From the NCBI GenBank assembly GCA_034437755.1, contig DAOTTV010000130.1:7224-71223 (forward strand): a DNA stretch of 64,000 bases. Reading direction: 5' to 3'. Position numbers and translations under genes: made by a program. The first letter of the stretch is position 1, and each line of letters starts with the position of its first letter. Source of the stretch: JAUZRW01 sp034437755 (GTDB taxonomy: Bacteria > Chloroflexota > Anaerolineae > Aggregatilineales > Phototrophicaceae). Below, in pieces: positions 62,993-64,000 of this stretch. The notes under the pieces are model-generated. The model had not been told where the DNA came from and did no database searches. It was given only the letters and a program-made list of their open reading frames with translations.

Positions 62993-64000
62993 ATGAATAG
63001 TGTGACGAATGTACTGAGTAGTCATTTACAACGGTATCAGATGAAAGAACGCCTTGGGTCGGGTGGGATGGCGACGGTGTATCGTGCGGAGGATGTGAAC
63101 CTCAAGCGCGACGTTGCCATCAAAGTCCTGCATGAACATCTCGTCTACGAGGAGGGCTTTAAAGAGCGCTTTGAACAGGAGGCGCGCACGATTGCCAGCC
63201 TCAATCATCCCAGCATTGTGCAGATTTATGATTTCGACGTGATCGACATCGATAATCGCTTGATCTATTACATGGTCATGCCGTATTTATCGACGGATAC
63301 ACTGGTCGATGTCTTGAATGATTGCCGCATGAAAGAGCAAACGCTCCCGCATGAGCGTGTCCTAGCAATCATGACGAATTTATGCTCAGCATTGCGCTAT
63401 GCACACGAGCGCGACATGGTGCATCGGGATGTGAAACCGGCGAATATCTTATTCGACGAGAACGACCTCGCGATCCTCACGGATTTCGGCATTGCACGCC
63501 TCGCACAGAAGAGCGGACTCACGCAGGATGGTGTGATTATCGGCACACCTGCGTATATGTCACCCGAACAGGCGATGGGGCAAACGGTCGATCATCGCTC
63601 AGATATTTATGCGCTAGGCATTATCCTGTACGAAATGTTGACCGGTCGCCCGCCCTTTGAAGATGATGGCACAGTCTCTGTGTTGTTGAAGCACGCCAAA
63701 GAAGACCCGCCGCCCGTCACCGAATTTATGGAAATTAAAAACAAAGATTTCGACGCTATTATGGATCGTGTGTTGCATAAAGATAGTCAGGCACGCTACC
63801 AGAATGCCGTCGATTTATGCGACGATTTGAAAGCCGCTATCGAAAATGAGAGCATCACCGCCCGCGTGAAACCGGCAACGATGCCGCGTCGCCCCGTCGC
63901 ACCCCAACCTGAAACGCAGGTTCTCCACGATCTACCGGATACGAACGCCACCCGATCGCTGACGCAGACCTTACAAACAGTCGTGCTACGTCCCGCTCGG
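62993..64000 (+). CDS. Hanks-type Ser/Thr protein kinase, C-terminus cut by window edge
   Basis: The frame opens at ATG 62993 and has no stop up to base 64000 (336 residues). A complete kinase domain is visible (about 16-275): Gly loop GSGGMATVYRA, VAIKVL lysine, catalytic loop HRDVKPANIL, DFGIARL, and the P+1 GTPAYMSPEQ. The following segment (from about 285) is a Pro/Thr-rich linker, so a membrane or sensor part lies beyond the window. Unlike the kinase at 23715, it keeps the HRD arginine. Confidence 0.92.
   Translation, partial: MNSVTNVLSSHLQRYQMKERLGSGGMATVYRAEDVNLKRDVAIKVLHEHLVYEEGFKERFEQEARTIASLNHPSIVQIYDFDVIDIDNRLIYYMVMPYLSTDTLVDVLNDCRMKEQTLPHERVLAIMTNLCSALRYAHERDMVHRDVKPANILFDENDLAILTDFGIARLAQKSGLTQDGVIIGTPAYMSPEQAMGQTVDHRSDIYALGIILYEMLTGRPPFEDDGTVSVLLKHAKEDPPPVTEFMEIKNKDFDAIMDRVLHKDSQARYQNAVDLCDDLKAAIENESITARVKPATMPRRPVAPQPETQVLHDLPDTNATRSLTQTLQTVVLRPAR

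Overview
The window is about 64 kb of a bacterial chromosome, most likely from a Chloroflexota (Anaerolineae-like) organism. This is inferred from gene content and architecture: several Thr/Pro-linker LysM proteins, Hanks-type Ser/Thr kinases, a SARP/BTAD regulator, GAF histidine kinases, a CpaE-like response regulator and a DUF2207/SPFH operon. No rRNA is present to confirm it. The sequence reads as core chromosome. There is no prophage, no CRISPR array and no full insertion sequence. Two genes run off the ends: a SARP regulator at the left edge and a Ser/Thr kinase at the right edge.

Layout. 1-3.2 kb: partial SARP regulator and a FadD-type acyl-CoA ligase with a promoter and a palindromic operator. 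3.2-3.7 kb: repeat-rich spacer. 3.7-7.8 kb: histidine operon (hisH, a membrane orphan, hisA, hisF, hisI, hisE, then a hotdog thioesterase), preceded by what looks like a textbook histidine attenuator with a His-His-His leader peptide. 7.9-10.1 kb: hybrid kinase and alpha/beta hydrolase. 10.1-14 kb: udk, tRNA-Thr(CGT) and the glyoxylate-shunt pair aceB-aceA. 14.4-17.5 kb: purH and NDH-2. 17.6-20.3 kb: a carbamoyltransferase with tiny membrane proteins. 20.3-20.9 kb: an island of perfect hairpins. 21-29.5 kb: DUF1295 enzyme, LON-domain protein, ferredoxin, rhodanese, Ser/Thr kinase, dGTPase, coiled-coil protein and selB.

29.5-33.5 kb: a TPP riboswitch and thiamine ABC transporter (thiB-thiP-thiQ). 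33.5-38.6 kb: an MFS transporter, then a Val-specific T-box leader carrying a small MITE-like insertion, a short methyltransferase and valS. 38.6-44.4 kb: HEAT-repeat protein, degenerate nucleotidyltransferase, two LysM proteins and a mutL lacking endonuclease motifs. 44.5-49.3 kb: signalling genes (two GAF kinases, a CpaE-like regulator, a sirtuin). 49.3-52.2 kb: yajC-secD-secF. 52.2-64 kb: surface and membrane proteins, a GT39-like transferase, the DUF2207/SPFH operon, a LysM-glycosidase and a partial kinase.

The strongest results are regulatory. Three RNA devices sit on biosynthesis or uptake operons: a histidine attenuator with a possibly leaderless leader peptide, a TPP riboswitch, and a valine T-box. 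A 124-bp element with 12-bp terminal inverted repeats and a 9-bp target duplication has inserted between the valS-operon promoter and its T-box. Starts were moved from the longest open frame where ribosome-binding sites, overlaps or homology demanded it.
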